The notes beneath the pieces were generated by a model. It was given only the letters and a program-made list of their open reading frames with translations. It was not told the origin of the DNA and ran no database searches. Positions 1 to 11,033 of a stretch of 64,000 nt of DNA are shown here, piece by piece. Position 1 is the first letter of the stretch, and each line of letters begins with the position of its first letter. The position numbers and the translations under genes are program-made. The stretch spans positions 141,788,297-141,852,296 of the forward strand of contig NC_084793.1 in assembly GCF_963169125.1 (NCBI RefSeq). The letters are read 5' to 3'. This stretch comes from Humulus lupulus (Eukaryota > Streptophyta > Magnoliopsida > Rosales > Cannabaceae).

Positions 1-480
1 TATGTGGTACCTGGACCAAGCGCTATAGACACCCCCCGGCAGGTTAGCTCTTTGGTCAGCAGCAGGGATTATGAGATTAACCCCCGTAAGAGGATACTTC
101 CTATGATAATTGGCAAGCATCCAGGGAGTCACTTGGCTGGTAGGGGAGAGATACCACTCGACATCAGGAAGGTTTTGATGCCGAGGGCAAGCCCTGACTT
201 GAATACGAGGGTCTGGGGCAGCATTTTCTCGACCACTGGTCGAGGGAACCCTAGCCTGCGAATCAGGCTGGGCAGGAGAATTCGGATTGTTTTCCGGGTT
301 TGGTCTTTTCTTGCCTAGAGACTTAGAACGGGCCATTTGAGGTGGTGATGGTTGAGGTCTAGAAGAAACTCTAGAAAATGGAATCGCGTGAACTCAGTCG
401 GTTGGTCGTTCTTCGCCTTCGAGAAGCTGGGCAAGAAGATCTTTGTCGATGGGCCACTCACCTCTCCACAAATCTGGCAT
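1..480 (-). pseudogene. Element A: 5' part of antisense accessory ORF (runs off window)
   Basis: Reading the minus strand from an ATG at 480 gives a peptide starting MPDLWRGEW and containing PIDKDLLAQLLEGEE, which matches the start of the element B gene at 3317 (PIDDDLLAQLLEDEE). An in-frame TGA at 394-396 stops it after 28 codons. The same frame then continues past it (MARSKSLGKKR..., DVEWYLSP, ANLPGGVYSAW) to base 1, all matching B at 3470-3790. The gene belongs to a Tat-lineage retrotransposon lying on the + strand and extending left of the window, so it is antisense to its element. The ATG is uncertain because the sequence just before it may be a splice acceptor, as in B. Function unknown; the homologues resemble the 'putative gypsy-type transposon' family and end in a coiled coil. 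Confidence 0.75.
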
Positions 481-1326
481 TAAAATCTACGAACAGAAGA
501 ATGGGGAGGTGAGGATGAAGAATTCTGAAAGTTTTTTAGAATAACGTTGGTCGAGTATAAAAGTTAAGCTTTTATACAACAACATTCTAACAAAAAACAA
601 AATTTTTTGCACGAACAGTTTGAGAAACAGATCAAAAAGTTAAAGCAAAAAGTTTTTTGAAAAAGCCTTTTCAACTCTTTTTAGGGCGGGAAAAACTTGG
701 TTTTTCAACTGGCATAAAAATCGAATTTTTACTTCGGTTTTACGTCCTAAAGTCGTGATCTCAACTATCAAACTAACTCGTAACTCCTTAATGGCAGAGA
801 AATATCATTCAATACAGTATCACCCATTTAACCCCTACTGACATATATCTCAATCCAGAAACGAATAGTCAGTCTACAGAAGCATGCATGGCAGTAATAT
901 AAAGCATAAGAGTCCTGAAACTTACCAGGATAAAGATCGTGGAGATTTGAGAAGATTTTTGGGCGTCGAAGAACTCACAGACTGAATCTTGAAACGCCAA
1001 AGGGTGGTCTCCAGAAGAAAACGGGGGCTCTGGTGTTAGGGTTTCTTCAAAGAGTAATGGCTTGCGTAAAAAGAAAAAGGAGACTTTGAAGAGACTATAT
1101 ATATATATTTTTGTCCATGGCATTAAAAGAGAGTAATCATCAGTTTCCTCTTTTTCGAAGCATGGGGAAGGGTGTAGCCGTCGAAAGGTTACTTGGGAAC
1201 CGTAAAGTTGTGATTAGACAAGGGCAGGTTGCTTTTTCCAAGATTGCACGAATTGTTCTGACAGATTTGGTGGGGTAACCGAAGGGTCGTTTCCTCAAAA
1301 GTTTATTTATTGCTCGTAATAAATAA
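481..1326 (-). promoter_or_regulatory. Element A: leader and promoter region of the antisense ORF
   Basis: Non-coding stretch between the antisense ORF and the 3' LTR of element A. On the minus strand a long TATA-like run lies at 1096-1107, about 620 bases upstream of the ORF start. Bases about 650-760 are the reverse complement of B at about 3050-3190 (shared pieces GGGCGGGAAAA, CGAAGTAAAAATT), so the leader is conserved between the two copies. That promoter activity exists is inference from the TATA position and its conservation in B and D. Confidence 0.5.
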
Positions 1327-1340
1327 ACTTGGGGGGCAAA
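1327..1340 (+). other. Element A polypurine tract
   Basis: Purine run CTTGGGGGGCAAA directly before the LTR start TGTTATCC at 1341. It is the expected primer site for plus-strand DNA synthesis and fixes element A on the + strand. The same tract, reverse complemented, lies beside the B LTR at 2471-2483. Confidence 0.8.
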
Positions 1341-1930
1341 TGTTATCCAAAAAACAGGCACGGATGACGTGGCAAGTGATTTCTGTACATGTGGCTGACA
1401 CCTGGCGGAATTCTGCTAGAGTATCGACTAGTAACATATTGCAAGCATAGGCGGTTGAGGTTTTCCTACGACCATTATGGTCACGCATTCTGCGTATTTC
1501 AGGATAATTTTATAAAGATCTTAGTCAATCCCGAGATTGTCTCCCATGATTTCCTGAATATCCGATTATTTAGGAAAGAATATCTGTAACAAATTAATGT
1601 AATCTTCCTTGAGCCTATAAATAGAGAAAGATAACTCGAGGGAGAGGACTTTTGGCTTTCTAATTATCTGAGATTAGAGTTATCATATTCGATACATTGT
1701 TTTGTTCTTCAGAGGTTTGTGAAACTCATTGAACCCTAGTTCTTTGATCACTCCTTTGAATCTTATATCAATAACAGTTCAAGTGGACGTAGGTTATTAC
1801 CAGATTCTGGGGTCGAACCACTATAAATTCCTGTGTGTTTTATTGTTTTTGTCATCACATTCATTTCAACGTATTTGTCCACATCAAGCATATTTGACTC
1901 CGTGTCAGTTGGCCAAAATCAGGGTCAACA
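1341..1930 (+). repeat. Element A 3' LTR (Tat lineage)
   Basis: Starts TGTTATCCAAAAAA and ends GGGTCAACA. It aligns along its length with the reverse complement of the B LTRs: the GATGACGTGGCAAG stretch near the start, the TATA box CCTATAAATAG near 1613, and AGTTCAAGTGGACGTAGG near the end. About 590 bp. No target-site duplication can be read because its right end abuts the inverted B LTR. A's body lies left of the window. Confidence 0.85.
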
Positions 1931-2470
1931 ACCCTCGTTTTGGTCAACGACACGGAGTCTAGAAAACGACAGAAAAATAATATAGAGCTTGAGAAAATGA
2001 TCTAATGGAAAATAAAGAACACAGAGAATTATAGTGGTTTGGCCCCAGTGATTGGTAATAACCTACGTCCACTTGATACTATTATTAGTATTAAACTCCA
2101 AAAGTGTGATCAAAGAACTAGGGTTCCTGAGTTTCACAGACCTTAGAAGAAGAAAAACAATACAAACGATGGATAATAGTAATATAGTTCGGAAAAAGAG
2201 AAAAAGATCCCTCTCCTTGAGCTATCTCTTTTGTATTTATAGGCTCAAGAAGGGTTATATGAATCAAATAATAATATCTTCCATTAATAATCGGATCTTC
2301 AGGTCATAATGAAGAGATATTCTCGGATATCATTACAACTGTACAGATTTTTACATAAATGAAACTTGATCTTCGCATGTAGAAATATTTCTGGTCGATA
2401 GGCGAGCAGTATCTCTGCCACGTGTCAAAAATTCTTGCCACGTCATCAATAGATCTTTTTTGGGTAAACA
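1931..2470 (-). repeat. Element B 3' LTR
   Basis: Matches the right LTR from its sixth base (ACCCTYGTTTTGGTCAACGA) to GGGTAAACA. It lacks the first TGTTG, and it lacks a 35-bp block present at about 13322-13356 in the other LTR, which contains the palindrome ATACGACCAG...CTGGTCGTAT. On the minus strand the TATA box CCTATAAATAC is at about 2235-2245. Confidence 0.88.
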
Positions 2471-2483
2471 TTTGCCCCCCAAG
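2471..2483 (-). other. Element B polypurine tract
   Basis: TTTGCCCCCCAAG on the + strand, that is CTTGGGGGGCAAA on the element strand, directly before the 3' LTR. Identical to the tract of element A. Confidence 0.8.
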
Positions 2484-3316
2484 TTTATTTATTGCGACCA
2501 GCAATAAGTAAACTTAGGAAACTAACTTTTCGTATGCCCCACGAAATTTGTCAGAGTCTTTCGTGTGTTCTCAAAAACTGTGACCCAATCACGTCCAATC
2601 ATGCCTTTTCAGTTTCCAAGTAACCTTTCTGATGGATGTTACACTCCCCCAGACCTTGAAAAAGGTAACTCATGATTACCCCTTTTCAACACATCTCAGC
2701 TTCTATAAATAATCCTCTCATTTACCTTTTAACCTTTTACTCGCCATTTTCTTGCCAAGAACTCCATCCCAGAGCTCAGAACTTCGAAGGTCTCCCGTCA
2801 CTTTGCTTAAGGGTTCTTTGTTTGCAAGCCCAAAGTCGTCCCATTTTAGAATCTCCAACCTTCATCCAGGGAAATTTCTTCATCTTTTAAACCCTTTGAG
2901 ATGCCATGCATACTGCTTTTGAGTTCTGAAGCTTTTTGTGTTCTTGGGTAAAAATTCGTGAGGATTTTGTATATACCATTTGATGCTTGATAGGGTAGTA
3001 TAGTTTTGCTCTGTAGAAGTTAGGAATCAGTTTGGTAGTCAGGATCATAGTTTTTAGGGCGTAAAATCGAAGTAAAAATTTGATTTTTAGGCTAGTTGAA
3101 AAACTGGGGTTTTCCCGCCCCTTTGGAGTTAAAAAATCTTTTTCCAGGAAAACTTTTTACTTTCGCTTTTTGATCCTTTTTTCAAACTGTTCGCATAAAA
3201 CTTAGCGTTTCGGTTAGAATGCTGCTGGTCGTAGACGCGAGCAACGTTATTCCAACTTTCAACATAAGCTCCCAGGCTGTGCGTCTTATCTCCTCCTTTG
3301 TCTATTTGCAGTTTAC
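2484..3316 (+). promoter_or_regulatory. Element B: promoter and leader of the antisense gene
   Basis: The stretch between the polypurine tract and the ATG at 3317 has a TATA box TATAAATAA at 2704-2712, 605-613 bases before the ATG. A good splice-acceptor context, CTATTTGCAG, ends at 3311, six bases before the ATG, so a 5'-UTR intron is likely; a possible donor is GGGTAAAAA near 2947. Elements A and D have TATA-like boxes at about the same distance. No other gene is seen here. Confidence 0.5.
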
Positions 3317-5954
3317 ATGCAAGACCCGTGGGGAGGAGAAAGACCCATCGATGACGACCTGTTAGCTCAACTGCTCGAGGATGAAGAACAACCTTCATCA
3401 TTGATACCCGAAATTCCATTTTCTCGTGCCAATCCAAACACTTCCCCTGTCTTGACTCAAAATATGGCTCGCACAAAAACCAAAGCCCAAAAAAGGAGAA
3501 CTTCTGACCCTTCTCATCAGCCTGCTCTTTCAGCTGGTGCTCCCTCAACCAGTGGTTGAGATGAAAATGCTCCCGACCCCAACATCCAAAGACACGCCAG
3601 ACCCTGACACGCCATTCACCCAGATGTTGAGTGGCATTTGGTTCCTGCGAGCAGAGTGATGATCAGAATGATCACCAATTACCTCAAGAAATACGATCTC
3701 ACGGGGGTGACCCTAGTCAGACCCTAGTCAGACCCAGCCAAGACCAAAGGGCGAACCTGCCTGGGGGTGCCTTCAGCGCCTGGTTGAGGTTTCACATCGA
3801 GGCAGGGGCTACCTTGCCGCTTCACTCATTCTTCCAGGGGGTAGCCAACTATTTCAGAGTTGCCCCCTTTCAAATAACCCCAAACAGATATAGGATGCTC
3901 GCTGCACTCTATATCCTATATAGCCAAAAGAAATGGACTGTGCCAACGCCTCATGAGGTCAACTACCTGTTCGACCTCAAATCCAACCCCAACCAAGAAG
4001 GCACGGGGTTTTTTCACTTTTGTCATCAGGAAACCGGGCGCACCTTCCTGACTGACACAACCCATATATCAAATGCGGGGAGGTACTACCAGGAGTATTT
4101 CCTCACGACTGACATGGTCGCGAACAACCTGGCCTTCGCACAAGGAGGTAAAACTTTCGTATCACTGACCGTCACTTCTTCACTTCCTGTTTTCCTCCAC
4201 ATTTTCTTAAATTGTTAATGTCTTCCAGGTCCATGGCTGCGACCAGACCCAACTCCAGAAATGGAGTTGAGATCGGTGCTCCTAGCCAGCATGACTGATG
4301 CAGAAAAGAGTGTCAAGCATCTGGTTACAAAGGTTAACCTTAGGTTGGTTGGCCTCTTGGCCCCTCAACTGGACACGAGGGTGCCTTCGGTAGTGAATGC
4401 CTTTGTCGAGGAGGAACCCGAGCAGCAACCTCCAACGTCACCTCCACGGAGGAGGTCGACTGGGGTCACGATCAGGGAACCTGCTGGCACTCCCCCAACA
4501 AAGAGGCCCTCGGCCCCCTTGGGGAAAGGAAAAAAGAAGGCTACCGAGCCAGTCGAACTCTCTGACGATTCGTCTGATGACAATGGTACAGTTATTTCCC
4601 TTTTAAACGATTTTCCAATTCTTAGTCATCTATTTGACGGGGATGGCAACTTTAAATATGCTCCACATTTAGGTCCAGACTTCTTCATGTCAAAGAATGA
4701 GTATAAGACTAGTAGAGTTTGTAGGATAGCGACCAGTAATAATAGCTCGGGTATTTGACTTTGCAATCTTTCTTTGCTTCTTTTTCTGATGTAATGTACT
4801 TGGTCAATCATGCTATCTCACTGTTCAACTTTGTCCTTCTTTTTTAGACATGGAATCTGTCAACGTGTTCGACCTCTACAACACTCCAGAGGCTGCCGCG
4901 GTTCCCCTGAGCAAGAAGAAAAACATCAAGAGACACCATGGGGAGAGCAGCAATGCGCCTCAGGCAAAGAAGGCTCAGAACACAGGCCCTTCGGAGGATA
5001 GGCCCTCCGCCACCACGACTCCACCTTCTCCCCACGAGCAGTAGACTCCTTCTGCTCCGGCCGGATCGACTCCTCCTCCTGCGGCCCCGACCGACCAATC
5101 TCAGTAGGCCGATCCTGCTCCTACCGAGGGTGAGATGGTTGGTCGCACCTTTAAACTGATCAAGGAGAGGATCACAAAGATCGCGAAGCACGACCGCTGC
5201 CAAGAGGCAATGGCTGCTATAGAGATGATGGGAGTTGACCCGATTCTGAACCGTGCCCTGAACGAGTTCACCAGTGTAAGTCATTTCTCTGCGGAAACAG
5301 GTCTTCTTTAGTTTACTATTTGTCTGACTTCTGTTCTGACTGTAGGCCATGCTGACTCTCACTGCCGGCCGAATCCGCTTGGGCGCCGTTAACGAGCAAG
5401 CCAGAACCTTGGAGCAACGACACGAGGATGAGCTTAAAGCTGTTGAGGCCAAACATGCTGAGCAGCTGGCATTGGTGGTTGAGGAAAAGGCCCAACTGGT
5501 TAAGGAGTTGGAGGAGAAACAGAGGTCTCTGGAAAAGGTTTGCGAGCAGAGGAGCCAATTTAAGGAGTCCAACCGCTTTAACTTCCGGGCGGCCCAATAG
5601 CTCGAGGTGGACTTGGTCGCGAGTAGGCAGGAGACCGCTACTCTGGAGGGCCAGATTGAGGAGTTGGAGAAGGCCAACGCCGAAAACTTGGAAAGGTACA
5701 AGAATGCCACTCTGAGATGCTTCTATGATTTCTGGAAGCATAATCAGGGTGCCAACTTTGACTACCTTCTCGAAAATGCGAGAGATGCCAAGCTTGCTCG
5801 CTGTGCGGCTCAGTTGGCTGAGGAAAAAAGATCAAGGGTCCCTGCTTCCCCTGAAATCTCACTGGCCGCTGGGATGGACGGTGCAGACAACGAGGCTGCG
5901 GGTGCTATCGACCAAAAGCTTCCCCAAGATCCTCCAGCTCCTCAAAACCCTTAA
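3317..5954 (+). pseudogene. Element B antisense accessory gene (4 exons, spliced; gypsy-transposon-type protein with C-terminal coiled coil)
   Basis: Runs opposite to the retrotransposon's own genes. Exons inferred from GT-AG signals and homology to D: 3317-4147, 4229-4585, 4848-5275, 5346-5954, with intron phases 1, 1, 0. The N-terminal part is a conserved domain (LPGGAFSAW, PLHSFFQGVANYF, PFQITPN, YLFDLKSNPNQ) resembling the plant 'putative gypsy type transposon' family. The middle is low-complexity and basic, and exon 4 is a charged coiled coil (VEEKAQLVKELEEKQ, EGQIEELEKANAENLE). Lesions: TGA at 3557, a second TGA in the same frame, a tandem 11-bp duplication near 3710-3730 that shifts frame, and TAG at 5042, about 5105 and 5598. 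Biochemical role unknown. Known: Tat elements often carry extra ORFs, some antisense. Inferred: the splicing. Confidence 0.8.
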
Positions 5955-6624
5955 GCTCCTTAGTCTTTTCTCTTTATGTTTTTTCTTTTTTAACTACATG
6001 ACCTATGGGTCGTGATGTAAAAATAATATAATAATTTTTTTTTGTTTGCTGCATGGGCAGCTTTTACTTTTACTTGAACAATTACATCCAAGAAGTTACT
6101 GCTTGCGGTGTAAAAGGATTCGCTTTGATATTATAATATATTTGCATATTATTATAACATCTATCTGTTCGCATGACCGAACTTAGCATAGCACTTTGGT
6201 TTGATTTAACAAAATATCAAAATTTTGAAAAATACTCTAAGTGCCCTAGCATGCTTTCACATATTTTGCTCATGTGTTTACATACCTTTTAACGATATGC
6301 TTTGCTTACTTGTACCTTGTATGCCCCCCAAGTGATCGGGGAGCTTTAGGTCCTTGGTCACTTGCCTTGACTAGAACCTGCTCGAACATTACTGCTCGGG
6401 GTAATATGATTAGCATTATAATACAACAAAACAACACACGTAATGAGCAAATACTTGTAATAAATACAATAGTTGGCAAGAAATGACTGGCTGAGCACAG
6501 TCCCTTTTATTTCTCGTAATAAATGGACTAAACATGTCTTTACGAGCGATCAATAAGATCTTACATTTTTCTGAAACTTGCAAAAAGTAAAATTTATACA
6601 AGCCAATTCTTTAAGAAGAATTAT
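5955..6624. other. Element B: spacer between convergent gene ends
   Basis: 670 bases between the stop of the antisense gene and the end of pol on the other strand; the two coding units converge here. AT-rich with T and A runs (for example 6021-6045). I see no gene. It probably holds the 3' end of the antisense transcript. Confidence 0.6.
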
Positions 6625-7917
6625 TCATTGATAATACTTGCACAGGTGTTCTCCATTCCAATAGCGAGGAACAAGATCTCCGTTTAAGCGTGCAAGTTTA
6701 TAAGTGCCTGGGTGAAGGACTTCATCAATCTGGTAAGGTCCTTCCCAATTTGGCCCGAGTACTCCAGTAGCTTGGTCGCGGGTGTTAAGGAAAACTCTTC
6801 GGAGCACGAGGTCTCCAACATTGAATTTTCTCTCTCGCACTTTAGAGTTGAAATACCGGGCGACCTTCTGCTGGTATGCAGCTACTTGGAGCTAGGCTTG
6901 TTCACGCCTTTCGTCAATCGAGTCCAAGGATTCCATCAGTAACTGACTGTTAGAGTCCTGGTCATATGTTAATCTGCAGTGCGAGGGTGGATCCAACTCG
7001 ACAGGTAACATAGCTTCATACCCGTATGCCAAGGAAAACGGGGTATGACCTGTTGCTGTCCGATGGGAAGTTCTGTACGACCAAAGGACTTTAGGCAACT
7101 GCTCTGGCCATGCTCCCTTAGCTTCTTCAAGTCTTTTCTTCAGGGTATCCTTCAGCGTTTTATTAACTGCTTCAACTTGCCTGCTCGCTTGGGGATGAGC
7201 GACTGAAGAAAAGCTTTTGATAATATCATGACGTTTGCAGAAGTCTGTGAATAAATCGCTGTCAAACTGGGTGCCGTTGTCCGAGACTATCTTCCTTGGT
7301 AATCTATAGCGACAAATGATGTTCTTGAACACGAAGTCGAGAACTTTCTTGGTCGTTATAGTTGCGAGTGGCTCAACCTCGGCCCATTTGGTGAAGTAGT
7401 CGACGTCAACAACTGCGTATTTTATACCACCTTTTCCTGTAGACAAGGATCCGATTAGATCTATTCCCCAAACTGCGAAGGGCCATGGACTTTGCATCTG
7501 CTTTAACTCGTTGGGAGCTGCTCGTGGGATCTTAGAAAATCTCTGACACTTGTCACATCTTCGCACGAACTCCATCGAGTCTTCATTCATGGTCGGCCAA
7601 AAATAGCCCTGTCTTAAGATCTTTTTGGACAAACTTTGCCCCCCAGCGTGGTCCCCGCAAAAACCTTTGTGTACCTCTTTCATCAACTCCTTGGCTTTCT
7701 CCTTTGTAATACATCTGAGGAGTGGCAGTGAGTATCCCCTTCGGTACAGGATTCCATCGACCAGGATATACGTAGCAGCTTGCCGCTGAAGGGTCCTAGC
7801 TTTGTTTCTGTCCGCTGGTAGTACGCCGCTTGACAGATACTCTACATATGGTGCCATCCATGTATCCGCCATCTGGATGACCATAGTAGTTTCTGCTGCT
7901 TGGATGCTTGGTACTGA
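6625..7917 (-). pseudogene. Element B integrase (pol C-terminus)
   Basis: In the same frame as the RT domain upstream, after a TGA at 7918-7920. It has the zinc-binding segment (GFCGDHAGGQS ... CDKCQRF), the catalytic core with first Asp in WGIDLIGSL, second Asp in SDNGTQF and Glu in QVEAVNKTL, then the C-terminal GPY-like region (LGPNWEGPYQI) and a terminal stop near 6625. The usual ENGQVEA is changed to ASRQVEA next to the catalytic Glu. In-frame stops lie at 7918-7920 and at the end of the core near 6892. It would join the cDNA to host DNA; this copy is dead. Confidence 0.9.
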
Positions 7918-7920
7918 TAG

Positions 7921-9935
7921 TCACTCGACTGGCACTATGTTCAGAGTATCAGCATCCTTTGCACTTGCCAGCTTTGCCAAAGCGTCCGCGTTGGAATTCT
8001 GATTGCGAGGTACTTGCTGGAGACTGTATCTGTCAAACTGGGCTAACAAATCTTTTGCTTTGTTCAGATAGGCGACCATCTTCAAACCTCGCGCTTGGTA
8101 CTCTCCCAAGACTTGATTCACCACCAGCTGAGAATCGCTATAGACGTCAAGCACTTTTATGTTCATATCTTTGGCTAACTGCAGTCCAGTGAGTAATGCT
8201 TCATATTCAGCCTCATTGTTAGAAGCACTGAAGGCAAATCTAATTGCACAGTGAAATTGATGCCACTCCGGCGTTATCAATATCACTCCTGCTCCTGCGT
8301 GGGATTCATTAGATGAACCATCTGTAAACAATTTCCACGAGGGTGCTTGGATTTGACATTCAGGCTTGCTGGGCTCCTCAATTTGCTCACCACCCGCGGG
8401 CTCTGTGAACTCGGTGATGAAGTCTGCTAAGGCTTGTCCTTTTATCACTGCTCTCGGCAAGTAAGATATGTCAAACTGCCCAAGTTCGACTACCCACTTT
8501 AGTAATCTTCCGGCAACCTCTGGCTTTTGCAGAACTTGCCGAAGAGGTTGGTCGGTCAATACTGTAATCGGATGAGCTTGGAAGTAAGGCCGCAGCTTCC
8601 TAGAGGCCAAAACTAAGCAGTAGGCTAACCTTTCGATGGGGGGATACCTCAATTCAGCTCCAATCAGCCTTTTGCTTACGTAATAGACAACCTTCTGCGC
8701 ACCTTCTTCTTCTCTTACAAGAATAGCACTAGCAGCGTAATCCGTGATTGCCAGGTAGATGAACAAAGTCTCTTTATCAACTGGTTTTGACAGGATAGGT
8801 GGTTGCGCCATATGCGTTTTTAGTGCTTGAAAGGCCTGTTCACACTCATCTGTCCATTCAACCTTCTTATTGCCTCTGAGAAGATTGAAAAATGGGACGC
8901 ATTTGTCTGTTGATTTTGAAATAAATCTACTTAGAGCAGCAATCCTACTGGTCAGGCTTTGGACATCCTTAATCTTCACTGGTGACTTCATCTCGATCAG
9001 GGCTTTTATCTTCTCGGGATTAGCTTCAATTCCTCTTGAGTTAACTATAAATCCCAAGAATTTCCCTGATCCTACTTCGAAGGAGCATTTAATGGGATTT
9101 AGCTTCATCCTATATTTATTTAAGACGTTGAAGCATTCCTGGAGATCCCTTACATGCCCTTCTACTTTCTTTGACTTAACCAGCATGTCATCAACGTAAA
9201 CCTCCATGTTCGTACCGATCAGATCCTTAAACATGTGGTTGATGAGTCTCTGGTAAGTCGCACCAGCGTTTTTCAAACCAAAGGGCATAACCTTGTAACA
9301 GTAGAGGCCTGTATTGGTTCGAAAGCTAGTGTGATCCTCATCAGGGGGATGCATACTAATTTGATTATACCCAGAGTATGCATCCATGAATGAGAGGATC
9401 TCGTGTCCTGCAGTGGCATCGACCAGATGATGGATCCTCGGGAGTGGGAAACAGTCTTTGGGGCAGGCTTTATTTAGGTCTGTAAAATCCACGCACATAC
9501 GCCACTTGCCATTCGGCTTGGGCACGAGTACGGGATTAGAGACCTACAATGGATAAAAAGCCACCCTGATGAACCCATTCTCCTTCAGCTTCTCGAGTTC
9601 CTCTTTCAAGGCCTTTGATCTGTCTTTGTCGAGCAGCCTTCTTTTTTGTTGCACTGGTGGAAAGCTTTTGTCAATGTTCAGGACATGGCTGATGACTGCA
9701 GGATCTATCCCGACCATGTCTTTATGCGACTAGGCAAAGACATCCTGGTTCCTCCTTAAGAACTCCACCAGTGCTTGTTTTGTTGTTGTCTCTAAGTTTT
9801 TACCGACTTTCACAACTCTGGTCGGATTTTCCTCATTGAGTTGGACCTCTTCAAGGTCCTCGATGGGTCCCACTTCTTCTTCAAAATCCCCAAAGCGAGG
9901 ATCTAAGTCTCTATCCTCACTTTCGGCAACGCCCT
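7921..9935 (-). pseudogene. Element B reverse transcriptase, RNase H and archaeal-type RNase H
   Basis: An open stretch from 9525 to 7921 follows two stops at the RT N-terminus. RT motifs are LVPKPNGKWRMCVDF, SFMDAYSGYNQI, MPFGLKNA and the catalytic YVDD (residues 110-113 of the open part). Next comes the ordinary RNase H (about 250-345), whose first catalytic Asp appears lost (LAITDYA). A second, archaeal-type RNase H follows with D402 (TDGSSN), E438/E440 (NNEAEYEAL), D464 (YSDSQLVV) and D514 (SNADALA). Dual RNase H is the hallmark of the Tat lineage. At the codon where C and D carry a stop before RT, B reads K-Q-A-L with no stop. Confidence 0.93.
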
Positions 9936-11033
9936 ATTTGGTGAGATTATCACCTGAGCGGGCTCGAACATCAATTGCCATTTGCAACTCCTTCCCGGTG
10001 GCATCTCTCGATGCACCCTTCTTTGCCTTGGTGATCGAGGCGTTGTAACACTCCCTCGCTTCCCTTTGGTTTCCCAACACGCATCCTACCCCTGTGTCCG
10101 TTGGGAATTTCATGGCGAGGTGCCATATAGAAGTGACGGTTCGAAGGACGACCATAATTGGTCTCCCTATCACAACATTGTACGCCGAAGGACAATCAAC
10201 TACTATAAAAGTAGTGAGTAATGTCCTGCTAGCAGGTGCTGTGACTGAGAGTCTAATTGACCCTACTGGGGCGAGCCCTTCTCCGGAAATACCATAAATG
10301 GTTTGGTTGCATGGCTCTAGGTCCTTTACGGACAATTTCAACCTTTCCAGCGAGGACTTATTTAGGATGTTGACCGAACTTCTTGTATCAACCAACACCC
10401 TTTTCACCATCATATTCGTGATTTGTACATCCACGACCAGCGGATCGGAGTGTGGGAATCGTACATGCTGGGCGTCATCGTCAGAGAAGGTGATCAGTTC
10501 CTCCTCTGTTCAAGCCTTTTTTGGTGCATGATCCTTGACACTCATCATCTCGATGTCCTGGTCGTGGCATAGGGCTCGAGCATATCGTTCCTTCGCTTTC
10601 CCACTATCTCCTGCAAGATGTGGGCCTCCGTAGATGGTGAGTAGGGTACCTGCCACGGGAGCTGGCTGTAAAGGTGGCGAGCATTGGCGTGCAGGCGCCG
10701 ACTCGTTGCCACTTTGAGCCTCTCGCTGAGAACCTTTCGCGGCTCGTACATATTTTCTTAAATGTCCCTGTCTTATCAGGAACTCAATTTCGTCCTTCAG
10801 CTGGTTACACTCATTGGTGTCACGCCCGTAGTCATTATGATAATGACAGAACTTTGTTGAATCTCTCTTGGAGATATCTTTCCTTATTGGTGCGGGTTGT
10901 TTGTAGGGCACGCTCGAGCTGGTTGCCTAGTAAACCTCGGCTCGGATCTCAACAAAGGCAGTGTAATTGGTGAATTTCAGTTCATACCGATTACCTTTGA
11001 GGCGCTTACTCTCGGACGTTGAGGGTTCGTTGC
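9936..11033 (-). pseudogene. Element B gag C-terminus (zinc-knuckle-like) and aspartic protease
   Basis: 10911-10510 encodes a basic region with a Cys/His motif FCHYHNDYGRDTNEC and the following NQLKDEIEFLIRQG, matching C and D. After a stop, 10434-9934 encodes the protease: VLVDTRSSVNIL, the flap region YGISGEGLAPVGSI, and AYNVVIGRP. The usual active-site DTGSS is DTRSS here, so the enzyme is probably inactive. The frame equals that of pol but differs from the gag frame; the shift is a small indel near 11180. Confidence 0.85.

Noticed and set aside
4844..5710. 288-codon open frame on the minus strand
   Set aside because: It is the complement of exons 3-4 of the B antisense gene, has Arg/Ser/Leu-rich composition from that reading, and crosses the well-supported intron. 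No family features.
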